Source of the DNA: Brachypterus glaber
Lineage: Eukaryota; Arthropoda; Insecta; Coleoptera; Kateretidae
Direction: 5' to 3'
NCBI GenBank assembly: GCA_958510825.1
Contig: OY294045.1
Coordinates: 12,947,916-13,011,915 of the forward strand
Length of the DNA stretch: 64,000 nt
This document shows, one piece after another, positions 34,220 through 46,138 of this stretch (its first letter is position 1; every line of letters begins with the position of its first letter). The position numbers were made by a program, and so were the translations under genes. The notes under the pieces were generated by a model. It did not search any database, was not told the DNA's origin, and worked only from the letters and a program-made list of their open reading frames with translations.

Positions 34220-34942
34220 CAGTGCGGTCCAAAAGTCAGCCCCCCCTTTTAACTTTTGAACGAGTTGAGATATAGACTTCAAATTTAGAACTCTTAAATA
34301 AGACAACTTCAACTATATTTTAGCATATATTTGATATTTTCAGCTCTTAAAATGGGGGCAGGGGGGCATTGGGGGACATTTTTTTAAATAGAAAGGGGGG
34401 TGTGTGATACATCATTTTAAAGATTATAAAATTCTCTATTTAAACTAACATTTTTAAATTTTTTAAAAATATTTTTTAAGGTTTTGATTTTTCAATTTTT
34501 TGTGCTAAAAAATTCGATTTTTTAAGTTTTTTTTTATAAATTTTTATTTATGTCAACTAAAATTAGTTTAAAAGTATAATTAACATTTTTTTATGATGAA
34601 ATTGGGCATTTTTAAAAAATAATTTGTTTTTTTTAGAGGAATTTTGACATTAATACCCATTTTCAACCCCATTTTAAACCCAAAAAAATATTTTTTTTTA
34701 ATTTAAAAATATGGAGTTAAATGGAGAATTTTATAAGTTTTAAAATGATGTATTACACGACCCCTCTTTCCTTTTAAAAAAATGTGCCCCCCTGCCCCGC
34801 TGCCCACATTTTAAGAGCTGAAAGTATTAAATATATGCTAAAAGATAGTTTAAGTTGTCTTATTTAAAAGTTCCAAATTTGAAGTCGATATCTCAACTGA
34901 TTCAAAAGTAAAGAGGGGGGGGGTGACTTTTGGACCGCTCTG
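34220..34942. mobile_element. Foldback element F, copy 2
   Basis: 723-bp palindrome, TA-flanked, with ends CAGTGCGGTCCAAAAGTCAG and the complement of CAGAGCGGTCCAAAAGTCAC. Same core orientation as 3641. The arms are well matched and the copy is close to 3641-4376. Confidence 0.85.
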
Positions 34943-35877
34943 TATATAAAATTTAATGTTAAAATCAAAATTTGTTAAACTAAACTGTACCTATAGTTAT
35001 AAACCAATTTAAACGAATCGATTAAATTGTCTATTAGAGTCGACTGGATTGGCTCATAAATAATATATAAACGGTTGGGGCAAATAATTTGTCCCTAATT
35101 ATAGCGGTAAACAGCAAATTTATCCACGATAAATTGCATGAAATGTCTATACTATGGCTTGATAAGTAAATAAAGCTAAAATTTTATTATAATATATACC
35201 AATATATTGGTTATAGGATGTTCTTGTATAATGTAACATTATTGTTGTTTCATAAATTTAGTTTTGCTTTAATATTTTTAATTTTAAATAGAATTATAAG
35301 AATATTGTGTAAAAACACATACCTATTATGGAAAGAAATAGGAGATGGGAATACTTAGTGGATCACATACTAAGAAATGGGAGATTATAAGCTTGTAAGT
35401 ATGCTTAGAATATTTTGGAGATCGATTTGGGAATTAGCGAGAAAAGCAAGAATTTTGTATTTGTAAAAAATGCATTGATGGAAAGAAACATCGGCTTATA
35501 GTGACTTTCAAACCACTGCAGTGGTTTGAAACAGTGCACTATTAGCAAAGCACAGATACATTTTTTGTCTACAATTCAAAAAGTCCTTCTATATTAATTA
35601 AACAAAATTGAATAACTATTATTTCTGCTACCTAGCAGAATCTAAGGTAAATAGAATCCAATTTAACAATTTATAATTATATCGGCTTAGCATGTATTGG
35701 GCCTTAAACTTCATGTTACAAAGAGAGCAGCCATACTTATAGTCCGTCACAAGTCTCGATGCTACTAGCATAAATTGTCTTCCACCCACGATAGATGCAG
35801 AAGTTTAAGGGAAATGAAGAAAGTGGCTAGTTTTAAGGTGGGATGCAGTGCGGCATTGGAAAACTAACTATAGTATA
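34943..35877. other. Intergenic, one perfect palindrome
   Basis: No gene seen. Some patches are more complex (35330-35480 and 35690-35860) but no family is recognised. See the palindrome at 35506. Confidence 0.35.
35506..35531. repeat. 26-bp perfect palindrome
   Basis: TTTCAAACCACTG is followed immediately by its exact complement CAGTGGTTTGAAA, with no loop and PstI-like CTGCAG at the centre. Confidence 0.95.
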
Positions 35878-36895
35878 CAGGGTTATTCAGAAATAAGTTG
35901 AAGAAATTTAAGAGGTAATTCCACGTTAAAAAATATAAAAAACAGTTCCTATAAAGGTTGGTCCGGAAATGAGCCCAAAGGGAGCTGCGGCCCTTAGAAG
36001 ATGAACATATTGAATGGGGAACAAAAAAAACACCAATAAAATTTTAATACTATAGGGCTATTATTTATTTAAAACTAAGCAAAAAAGTATTCTTTAACAA
36101 AAACCTAAATTTAATATTAAAGGAGTAAAAAGTAACATTTTTAGTGACACAAAATGTTACTTCCTCTTAATTGCATTTTTTTTTTGATAACTGTTGTTCC
36201 TACAGTATAACACTATATGACATTTTTTATGTATTTTTACTGAAGGAATCTATATTTTTTACAAAAAATTAAAAAAAAAATATACATAAAAAAGTTTGGG
36301 GCAAAAATATGTTAATCCTCACATCCTCTGGATAAATTCAAAAATAGTTATTTATGGTACTAGTGGGTAAAGTAAGATATTGTCCATGAGAAAATTAACC
36401 TGCGAGGCGTCAGCCAAGCAGATTAATTTTCGAGAGGGCAATATCGGTTTACCCATGAGTGCCATACAAGGTTTTATCCAATAAACAGCTTAGGAATTCA
36501 TATTTTTATTAAAAATTTTAATGACATTTACAAGAAAATAATTTGACAAGTGACAGTTGAGTGGGTAAAATAAATAATTATCCACTCAATAAAGTAAAAG
36601 CCAGGCGGGGGTTATTATTGAGTTTATCCATTTAAAATAAAGCTGGTAATTGTCTTATTATCTGTATGTATTGGATAAAATAAATTACCATAAACTTATT
36701 GCCCTTATTAGTACTAGTATACATGCAAAAGCTCGTCCCTCTAACTTAAAGGATACAAGACTTATTAATTAAAAACCTTTTAAAGAGCCGTAGCTCCCTT
36801 TGGACTCATTTCCGGACCAACCTTTATAAGAACTTTTTTTCATATTTTTTAAAGTAGAATCTTAAATTTCTCGAACTTATTTCTGGATAACCCTG
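35878..36895. mobile_element. Foldback I, copy a (CAGGGTTATTCAGAAATAAG ends)
   Basis: TA-flanked palindrome; both ends read CAGGGTTATTCAGAAATAAG or its close variant. The arms mirror 'taaaggttggtccggaaatg' and 'gggagctgcggcc'. Without the element Z insertion at 36345-36680 it would be about 680 bp, like copies b and c. No coding capacity. Confidence 0.8.
36345..36680 (-). mobile_element. Element Z, copy 2, inserted in foldback I
   Basis: Reverse complement of 6959-7295. Copies b and c of foldback I are continuous across this site ('ggataaattcaaaa' then 'ataaattaacataaac'), so the insert boundaries can be read directly. A 4-base AAAA may be the target duplication. Confidence 0.8.
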
Positions 36896-37273
36896 TATAA
36901 TATTTTTAGAAATAACCATCCAGGTTAAGTAGGTAATCGTTTAGGAAATATTTTTTGCCTATATATTACTTTTTTTAAAAAAGATTAGAAATAATATCCA
37001 CATTTATCAGGTTTGAATTGTTATTTGTCTGGTATAATGTGCCATAAAAAATGAAATAAATTGCGGAGATAAAAATCACCAATAAAATAAATTCCCGAAA
37101 ATAGATTATTGCATATATAAACTTTTGGTGTAATGGGCGCTTGAAACAAATTACAAATAAACAATTTTCTTGAAAAGTTGAATGTAATATATCTGGAAAT
37201 GAGCATTACACAATACACAGTGTCCGAGAAAAAGAACATAGATATGTTGGAACTAAAATGTCAAACTATCCGT
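36896..37273. other. AT-rich spacer
   Basis: Nothing recognised. Confidence 0.35.
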
Positions 37274-37378
37274 TTGCTTTCCCATTTTAAAAAATTGTCA
37301 AAATTTTGTTGCTTTCCCATTATAAACATTTTCAAAAATGTGTTGCCTTCCCATTTTAAAAATTTTCAAATTTTTTGA
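37274..37378. repeat. Three tandem copies of the element C terminus
   Basis: Units of 35, 34 and 36 bp start at 37274, 37309 and 37343, each with TTGC(T/C)TTCCCATT followed by an 'attttcaaaa' half-palindrome. Elsewhere element C carries this terminus once. Confidence 0.85.
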
Positions 37379-37682
37379 AAAGAATACAAATTCGTGCAAA
37401 AATTTTAAAAATATTTTTTTTTGCATATTTTTGAATTGTATGTTTTATGTCGATAAAAATTAATATCGGTCCAAAGGTCGATTTGTCCGGAAAATCTTGT
37501 GGTCACTATAACTTTAAAAAGCTTTAAGGTAGACCTAAAATTTAGCATAGAGGTATGTTACCAAAAGGTCTCGCTTGGAATTGTTTTTGGTAAACATCGG
37601 GATGGGTCAAGGGTGCAAATGGGGTGGGGGGCAAATGGTAACAAGTTTTAAATGTTTGCAATATTTTTGTAAAATTAGTATA

Positions 37683-38350
37683 CAGGGTTATTCAGAAATA
37701 AGTTTAAGAAATTTAAGAGGTGATCTACATTATAAAATATGAAAAAAAGCTCCTATAAAGGTAGGTCCGGAAATGACTCCTAAGGGAGCTACGGCTCTTT
37801 AAAATTGTAATAAAAATAAGGTTTTTAATTAATAACTCTTGTACCCTTTAAGCTAGAGGGACGAGCTTATGCACGTATACTAGTATTAATAAGGGCAATA
37901 CGTTTATGTTAATTTATTTTTTTGAATTTATCCAGAGGCATGCCTAGACGGACAAAATATGTGTGGCTTAACACATTTTTGCCCCAATTTTTTTTTGTGT
38001 AAAAATACATAAAAATCGTCATATAGTGTAACACTGTAGGGGCAACCGTTTTAAAAAAAAATGCAATTAAGAGGAAATAACATTTTGTGCCACGAAAAAT
38101 GGCTCCTTTAATATTAAGTTTAGGTGTTTTGGTGAAGGATACTTTTTTGCTCAGTTTTAGATGAAGAATCTTCCTGCAGCATTAAAATTTTATTGGTGCA
38201 TTTTTTGTTCCTCATTCAATATGCCCATCTTCGAAGGGCCGCAGCTCCCTTAGGGCTCATTTCCGGACCAACCTTAATAGGAACTTTTTTTCATATTTTA
38301 TAATGTAGATCACCTCTTAAATTTCTTAAACTTATTTCTGAATAACCCTG
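37683..38350. mobile_element. Foldback I, copy b
   Basis: 668-bp palindrome, ends CAGGGTTATTCAGAAATAAG, TA on both sides. The first about 60 bp of each arm match perfectly, then the arms diverge. The flanking sequence outside the element is also mirrored (see findings). Confidence 0.8.
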
Positions 38351-38484
38351 TATACTAATTTTACAAAAATATTGCAAACATTTAAAACTTGTTACCATTT
38401 GCCCCCCACCCCATTTGCACCCTTGACCCATCCCGATGTTTACCAAAAACAATTCCAAGCGAGACCTTTTGGTAACATACGTAG

Positions 38485-38530
38485 AATCACCTCTTAAATT
38501 TCTCAAACTTATTTCTGAATAACCCTGTAT
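38485..38530. mobile_element. Solo right end of foldback I
   Basis: 'aatcacctcttaaatttctc' followed by 'ttatttctgaataaccctg' and TA matches the last 45 bp of foldback I. It directly abuts the mirrored element C segment, so it marks a rearrangement breakpoint. Confidence 0.75.
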
Positions 38531-38911
38531 ATGGGTTTTTGAATTAGCTGAAATATTTTTTTATTATCATATTCATTTTCAGCTACCTCAAAAAACAATA
38601 TTGTATTATATTAACAATTTTACAAAAGTGTTGTAAACGCTGTAAATAAAACACCCCCACCACTCAAGGGTCCGGGGGTAATTCTCTTGAAAACTGGTAT
38701 ATTGAGATTTTTGAGGTCGCTAAAACTGAATCTTAGAATACATTTGTTCTAAATCCACCCCCTGAGGGGCGGGGGGTAATTTTCGTAAAAATAGTTATTC
38801 CATTTTCGACAAAAAAAAACTAATCGAAAATGGATACAAGTTCCTTTTTTCGATTTTGGTGAAACAAAAGTCTTACAAAATGTTTATTGAAAAGGTTTTG
38901 CGGCACCAATA

Positions 38912-39153
38912 AGGGAACGTTCTGTATTAAGTAACGCAAAATGTACCAAAATTCATACACTTCATACCTCGGTTCTCGCGTTATTTAAAGCTGTAGAGAT
39001 TTCATATTTTGGCTACCCCCCTAATACACCCCCTATTAGTGGGGGGGGTTGCCAAAATATGAAATCTCTATAATCTATAATAACGCAAGAACCGGGGTAT
39101 GAAGTGTATGAATTTTGGTACAATTTGCGTTACGTAATAATTGAACGTTCCCT
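38912..39153. mobile_element. Palindromic MITE (ACGTAACGC family, AGGGAACGTTC ends)
   Basis: Same core as 993-1226 ('caaaattcatacacttcata', 'gctgtagagatttcatattt', facing C- and G-runs), but with termini AGGGAACGTTC instead of GGGCTGTCC. 242 bp, noncoding. Confidence 0.8.
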
Positions 39154-39510
39154 AACCATATTAATGACGTTAATTTTTGGAACACGCTGTATCTTCAGAC
39201 TGAAATGTTTAAGTTTGGTTATTTGGCTCCATTTCAGTATGAAATTGAATTCCCTACCAAATTTGATCTAGATAGTTTGACTCGCTATTTGGTGAGATTT
39301 GAGTTACTTACAATTTACGAGAATCAATTTAAACGGTGGCTCATACAGAAACCTGCCAATAAATTACACGGTTCGGCGGCTCCTTCAGTTTTTAGCCTCG
39401 TTGCAAGTGCGTCCCGCTACCGACTGTCATCTTGGCCGCGCAAATTTTTCCGTTTTATTTCACATCCAGTTTTGGAAATAATTATATAATGAGGAATGGA
39501 AAGTATTATA
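39154..39510. other. Spacer with a complex patch
   Basis: 39200-39480 is less AT-rich and has two overlapping ORFs (94 and 60 codons). No protein family is recognised, and no match was seen elsewhere in the window. Possibly a fragment of a host or TE coding sequence. Confidence 0.3.
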
Positions 39511-40206
39511 CAGAGCGGTCCAAAAGTCACCCCCTCCCCTCTTAACTTTTGAACCAGTTGAGATATCGACTTAAAATTTGGAACTTTTAAATAACACAAC
39601 TTAAACTATCTTTTAGCCTATATTTATTACTTTCAGCTCTTAAAATGTGGGCAGGGGGCATGGGGGCAAATTTTTTTAAATCATGTAATACATAATTTTA
39701 AAGCTTATAAAATTCTCCATTTAACTCTATATTTTTAAATTAAAAAAAAAAAATAAATTGGTTTTAAAATGGGTTTGAAAATGGGTATTAATGTCAAAAT
39801 TCCTCTTAAAAAAAAAACAAATAATTTTTTAAAAATGCCTAATTTCATCATAAAAAAATGTTAATTATACTTTTAAAATAATTTTAGTTGACATAAAAAA
39901 AAAATTATAAAAAAAAACTTAAAAAATCGAATGTTTTAGCACAAAAAATTGAAAAATCAAAACCTTAAAAAACATTTAAAAAAAATTAAAAATATTAGTT
40001 TAAATAGAGAATTTTATAAGCTTTAAAATGATGTATCACACGACTTTTCTATTTAAAAAAATGTCCCACATTTTAAGAGCTGAAAATATCAAATATATGC
40101 TAAAAGATAGTTTAAGTTGTCTTATTTAAGAGTTCTAAATTTGAAGTCGATACCTCAACTCGTTCAAAAGTTAAAAGGGGGGGGGGGTGACTTTTGGACC
40201 ACACTG
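39511..40206. mobile_element. Foldback element F, copy 3
   Basis: TA-flanked, ends CAGAGCGGTCCAAAAGTCAC and the complement of CAGTGTGGTCCAAAAGTCAC. The core is in the opposite orientation to copies 1 and 2. The left arm lacks part of the G-run ('ttaaatcatgtaatac' follows 'gggggcaa' directly). Confidence 0.85.
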
Positions 40207-40273
40207 TATGAAAGAGTCACAGCAGAGGTAGTTTATTAGTTTATACTCTTTTCAAAAAAGTTTTATACATACC

Positions 40274-40462
40274 TATACTGGAAATTCAATAAAACCTGCA
40301 GTGATTCAGTTGCGAATGTGCCGTAAAAGGCGAAGATAATACCAGATCGGGTGCGGTTCGCGTAATTTCGTCGAAGCTTCGCAAAGGCGGACCCCTTATA
40401 CGAAAGCAGCAAAGCTCTGCAGATGCATGAGTCATTGCAGGTTTTATTGAATTTCCAGTATA
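40274..40462. mobile_element. MITE with TATACTGGAAATTCAATAAA ends
   Basis: 31-bp inverted ends, almost perfect (one mismatch near 'gcagtga' / 'gcaatga'). 189 bp with a GC-rich interior. It lies in the 270-bp space between foldbacks F and I. Confidence 0.85.
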
Positions 40463-40474
40463 ACAAGATCTATA

Positions 40475-41132
40475 CAGTGTTATTCAGAAATAAGTTCGAG
40501 AAATTTTAGAGGTGATACTAAGTTAAAAAATATGAAAAAAAGTTCCTATAAAGGTTGGTTCGGAAATGAGCCCTAAGGGAGCTGAGGCTCTTCGAAGATG
40601 CACATATTAAATGGGGAACAAAAAAAGCATCAATAAAATTTTAATGCTGTTGGAGTAATAGCCTTTTAAAAAGTAACATCTTTAGTGGCACAAAATGTTA
40701 CTTCCTCTTAATTGCATTTTTTTTTGAAAACGGTTACTCTTACAGTGTTACACTGCATGACATTTTGTATGTATTTTTACTCAAGGAATCTACATTTTTT
40801 ATCTTAAATCCAAAAAAATATACATAAAAAAAGTTTGGGGCAAAAATGTGTTAAGCCTTACATATTTTGTCCGTCTAGGCACGCCTTTGGATAAATTCAA
40901 AAAAATAAATTAACATAAACATGTTGCCCCTATCAATACTAGTATACGTGCAAAAGCTTGTCGCTCTAGCTTAAAGGGTGCAAGAGTTATTAATTCAAAA
41001 CCTTATTTTTATTGCAATTTTAAAGAGCCGTAGCTCCCTTAGGACTTATTTCCGGACCAACCTTTATAGGAACTTTTTTTCATATTTTTTAACCTATCTT
41101 AAATTAAACGAACTTATTTCTGAATAACCCTG
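40475..41132. mobile_element. Foldback I, copy c
   Basis: 658-bp TA-flanked palindrome with ends CAGTGTTATTCAGAAATAAG and the complement of CAGGGTTATTCAGAAATAAG. It shares the core of copies a and b, read in the opposite direction from copy b. Confidence 0.8.
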
Positions 41133-41882
41133 TATAGTGTATATTAAAATATATTTAGCTCATATATAAGGAAAAGGGATCAAAGGGTCACCTACCAAGA
41201 TACTTAAAGATATTATTAAAGGTATAATGGACATTTTGCAAAAATTAAAGGAATTACTACCTAGGGATAGTTGGGACGGAGAGCGGCCTCTCGTAGTTTT
41301 TATAACTAATTTTTGATAAATAGGGGTTTTTAGGATATTTTTTCTAAAAACCTGTGTGGCTGAAATAGCAGAAGAGAGCGTTTCGCTTTCTTTTTAACTG
41401 GAAGTAGCATCCGTGAAAATTCACTCCAATACTCGCACATTCTATTATCCCAAATACTAATTCCACAATTTATTTCCTCATTTTACATTATTTTGAACCA
41501 ATATAGGTGAATTGTGTTATGCAATAATATGTTAACCCACATTGTGAGATACGAGTAACTAGTTATTTTTTTTCTTGATATCATTTAAACGTTGTTAAAT
41601 TAGGCGTTTCTTTACTTGCTTAATTCACAACATGTATATAAAAGTAAAAATTTGAAATTTTAATTCAAAAAATATCAACTAAAATGTTCAGCAAATTTCA
41701 CGATATGGATTAACAAAATGTTGAAAAACACTGTCCAAATATATTTAAACTAAAACTACCTTAAAAATTTTAATATCATAATATTATATTATTTTTAGAA
41801 ACACAATAAATTATTGTAATAAAGGATGAACTTAAAAATTAGCCTTCTCCTAAAAAGCTTGGCAAAATATTTGCAATAAAAG
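41133..41882. other. AT-rich intergenic, nothing recognised
   Basis: No gene, RNA or clear repeat was seen. Confidence 0.4.
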
Positions 41883-42830
41883 TAATAATAATAATAATAA
41901 CAATAATAATAATGGTTGGTTTATCGACAAAAACTACAACAAAATTATCATAAAAATAAATCTTATAAACAAACAATATTAGCTCACGAAAGTATACACT
42001 TGAGCAAACATAAAATTACATAAAAAATAATAAAATTAAAATATATATAATAAATAATAACATTAAAATATAAATACTACAGATTAAATTTAATTTTTAA
42101 AGTAATTTAATAAAAAGAACACGAGAAATTGTTTCTATATTAATAGTTATTATTTTAAAATAGTTTTGGCATTCATAAGGGAACTTGTAATCTCTTTAGG
42201 AGTATTTAAAACAAATCTATTTATTTCTTTTCTGAGTCTCGTTATATTTTCTATACTTTTAATACTTTAGGGTAAACAATTAATTGCTCTTGGTGTTAAA
42301 AATATATATGATTGTTGTCCTATTGACTTATACATACAACCTAACGAGGTTGAAATGAGTTTCCCTGATTTCTTGTAGGGTATTCGTGGTTTATTCGTTG
42401 CATATTTGAATTACAAAAATAATAACAGGATACTGTTTTAAAGTAAATTTTTCGTATATCACAAACTTTTGCTTCTATAAAAAGATTATCTGATGAGTAT
42501 GTGTATGAATTTTTAATTATAGGTTTTAAAATAGATTTTTGAACTATTTCTAGTTTTTCTATTTGGCCTTCCAAAGTGCCCCCCCCCCCTAACCTATTAT
42601 TCCATATCTAAAGAATGATCCTACAAGCGAATAATATAGTATCCTTGGATGACAAACACCCAAATAATCTCTCAGGAAAAACAACCTAGAACCGACAAAT
42701 CTAATTTTTTTAAACAATGTCTTAATGTGCGTGTCCCATTTCAAATCTTTATCTATTATAAGTCCTAAATATTTTGTATTATCGATAAAAGTAAGAGAAT
42801 ATTTCTTTTAATTTGTCTGATAGCTTTAGT
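41883..42830 (-). pseudogene. Decayed minus-strand LINE (RT thumb and C-terminus)
   Basis: On - the translation gives NTKYLGLIIDKDLKWDTHIK and RLFFLRDYLGVCHPRILYYS at about 42790-42610, then KSILKPIIKNSYTYSSDNLF in the ORF at 42341-42574, and RLRKEINRFVLNTPKEI near 42230. These blocks align in order with the C-terminal half of the ORF at 56970-58766 (KYLGIMLDSHLKW, IQKKILKTIFNKPYSYSSDQ). The 3' end on - is an (ATT)n tail at 41883-41914. Broken by frameshifts and a C-run at 42580. Inactive, 5'-truncated, same broad family as the 57-kb LINE. Confidence 0.75.
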
Positions 42831-44037
42831 TGGCATCATTAAGTTATCACTAATAAGATTCTCAGTAAACACGATAAACCATCTTAGACCCTCGATAATC
42901 TGACACTTCCTAGTTCTTTGGTTCCTTGAATATCAAAGGGGTCTAACCCATCCAGAAAGCGCTTTTAGAAAAAATGTTTTTGTTAAGCTAGCTATTAGGT
43001 AGTTGCTATGGAAACCTCAATAACATTTTAGGATTCTGTTATCAAATAAATACTTTTAGATAAATTTAACCTTCCATTGAGAACCCTTATTCGATCATTC
43101 TTAAATAAAATACTATTTTTAAAATATGATGGATAGATCTACTTCGAGTATATACTGAATATCCCATATAGTGAGACATCTTTAATACGCAATACATCAG
43201 GAAGGCGGGGGATGATCTCATGGCGCCCTACATTTGCCCTCTTATCTTTATATGCGTGTGAGGAATCAATATCCGCCCATTTGTATATGCTACACGCATG
43301 TACCTCCGAATTTTTCAAATAAAGATAGATCCTCGATATAGAAAAGTTTTTCCGAGTATCAGTAAATATATCAATTTGTATGGAGCCCTGTATAATGCTG
43401 CGTAGACATATCGTATATCAATTTTTGTTTGGTATTCTTTCTCATCTCCTATTATGATATATTGAATTTTCTCCTCGACTTCACAAAGAAGATTTCATAT
43501 TCGTATATCGTAGATATTTATTTTTATTATTAAATCTAAAAATAATTGCCATAAGTTTCGTGTTCTAAAAGGTTACACTCACTCACAGAAAATGTCGTTG
43601 TAATTTTAATACTAAATTTTATTTGTAAATTCATATTTGTTATTTATATCGCCCCCATTGGTATTTAATACTTTACTTGTGATATTAAATACTACAATGT
43701 GTGTATTATATACTATATATTGTCATACTACCATATCACAACGTGCTGGTACATTTGGATCCCCACGCAACATGTGTTTATTAATACTAGCATGTTATAG
43801 TAAAAATTACTGTAACATTTGGTAAAACATATCACACTTATAGTATGGTATACTTTCAGTTGTTGTTAAGTTGTGTTACTGATCTAGTTTAAAGTATCTT
43901 ACAGTATTTACAAAAATTAACAATCGGTAAATAATACCAAAATTTTGATTAGTAATAATATAAAGATTCCAACCACACACACTTACACACTGACAAAATA
44001 ATCGATATTTTTTTTACTTTTCTCTGTATTATCAGTA
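42831..44037. other. Intergenic, no gene recognised
   Basis: 42900-43500 is more complex than average but gave no recognisable protein on either strand and no repeat partner in the window. Remaining sequence is AT-rich. Confidence 0.35.
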
Positions 44038-44945
44038 GGGGTGACCGGGGCTAGTTGTCGCAGGGGTAAGTTGTCGAAGTGCTTATATCTTAAAAAGTAA
44101 AATATTTTTCTGCGCCAAACCAAGATTAACCGCTGCGTTACAACAGTGCCATTTATCATTTGTAAACTTAAATGCAATAAATTAAAAGAACATCCAGATA
44201 AACCTAAAAATGTAAAAATTAAAGAGCCCAGTACTTTTTTTGTGGTAAATATTTTTTCTTATTGTTACTGATTTAAAGCATTAAGATAAGAGAATTTTAT
44301 GTATAATAATAGTTTAAGGTGTATATTATTTGTTGATATTGTCATTTAGGAGTGTTTATTCGTCAATTAGAAAGTACTTGATACATAACGTAAAATTGAC
44401 CACTGGGGCTAGTTGTCGCATTTGGTTTGGGGCTAGTTGTCGCATGATCTGGAGATATGTTCATGGTATAACATTTCCTTTTTGGCATTTTGTTATTCAA
44501 AACTGTATAAAAAAAGTGAAACTTTGTCGAATAGCAAATAAATTCGTTTATTAAATTATATTAAATTAAAAAAAAATCAAAAAAATATTATTTAATTATA
44601 AAGTTGGAAATTTTGGCACAAAAGTAAAAAGTTAGATAACAATCAGCTTGTGGGGAGGCACATGTCTTATTAGTTATTTATAATTTTTATAAATGCCTTT
44701 ATATTTCTTCAAAAATATATACTCGAAGTGCCGCGACAACGTGGGGCACGTTGTCTCAATTTTCAAGCCTTCACAAAAAAAAAACATAACTCTAATACCC
44801 TATAAATTTTTCCATGTTTTTTCTTTAAATAATGTTACTGAAACATGCAGCTAAAATTACCATTCGGTCAATTAAAATAAAATATAAAAATAAAGAAAAA
44901 AACTGACTTTGAATGAAAAGTGCGACAATTAGCCCCGGTCACCCC
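44038..44945. mobile_element. TA-flanked element with GGGGTGACCGGGGCTAGTTG ends
   Basis: About 25-bp inverted ends (GGGGTGACCGGGGCTAGTTG then TCGCA; right end has one change), TA on both sides, 908 bp. The end motif GGGGCTAGTTGTCGCA also occurs twice in direct orientation inside (about 44405 and 44429), and related 'gcgacaacg' words occur near 44733. No ORF with transposase features. A non-autonomous element with a Tc1/mariner-like TA target. Confidence 0.75.
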
Positions 44946-46138
44946 TAATCAAAATTTAACGCCAAACCTACGTTAACGTAAACCAAGGCCCCCTCGTTAA
45001 AAAAACCAAGAAAAAACTAAAACAAACTCCTGCACAGAGAGCTACAATTAGGCGCTTGTGAATTCCTATGTAACTTTTTTATGAGCATAATTTATCTCTA
45101 AGTAGATAATATTTTTATTTTTTAAGTGAGGTTATGTCGTTTATGTATATTTTAGTCATTAATTTAAATTTCCCGGTTGATTTATAATCAAAATGGCGGA
45201 TCGTAAATTTGTATATGACCTTGAGATAAAAACTCATCTATGTTCTTTGTCTATGAAAATAATAATAATATAAAAAAGTTATGATACTAAATGTATGCAT
45301 GCAACGTAAAATAAATAATAGTAACAAAAATATTTGTACAATTTGTTTTTGAAAATATAAAGAATATAAGCAGACAAATATCTATGATCATTTAAAAAAT
45401 ATACCTGGTAGTATATTATACGTATAATACACGCGACCAGTTATTTTACACTTTGCATCCAATGGAAGAAGAGTAAAATTACAATTTTGATGGATTTTTT
45501 TAATAAATATATTTTTAAGTTCCAGTAGGGATATGCTTACTATTTTATTTTTTTATTTTGCCACACTTGCTTTTTAACAAAAGTATCATATTATTTATTT
45601 TCTTTAATAAAAAATAGTCTGATTGCAACTGTTTGAAGAATTAATATAATAAATTTTAATATATTTTTAAGTTTTAGAATTTAACCTATGATTATTTTAC
45701 TTGATTTATATATTTTTTGATATACAAACAGTATACCTTAAAACTCAAAGCAGTTAGAAACAGTATGTATTCTTTTATTATTGTATTCCTAAGATAGAGC
45801 CTTCTTGGATTCATATAACGAACGATGCGCTTTGACAAAGCTTTGTTATTGGCATCGTCAAAAGAGAGACTTCGTTTTCTAACTTGGAGCACGGCTTTTT
45901 CTTTCTTTTGCGATAGCTAGTTTGCTCTGGAAACGCTAATGGTGGATTTAAAGTCCTCAGACAAACATGCTTATATGTTTTGCAAGGATATTTCCGACAA
46001 AATGAACTGTCTATTTTGCCATTTTATCTTTAGGATTTGCCACAGTAATTGAGTTGATTTATACGCAAAATAAGATATACAGATATCAAGATATAATAAG
46101 AAAACAAAAAAAGTTTCAATGAAATTTTCTTTAAAATT
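44946..46138. other. Intergenic, nothing recognised
   Basis: The 66-codon minus ORF at 45692-45892 lies in a slightly more complex patch. I recognise no family. No RNA gene. Confidence 0.35.

Larger units (their letters stand above)
37274..38800 (-). mobile_element. Element C, minus copy, interrupted and rearranged
   Basis: Read on + from the left: a threefold tail (37274-37378), T-runs, 'ggtcgatttgtccgg' (tract remnant, about 37474), 'accaaaaggtctcgc' and 'catcgggatgggtc'. Foldback I copy b interrupts at 37683-38350. Minisatellite units resume at about 38560-38790 (CCCCCACC and 'gaggtcgctaaaactgaatc'). A mirrored copy of 37553-37682 lies at 38351-38484. Confidence 0.6.
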
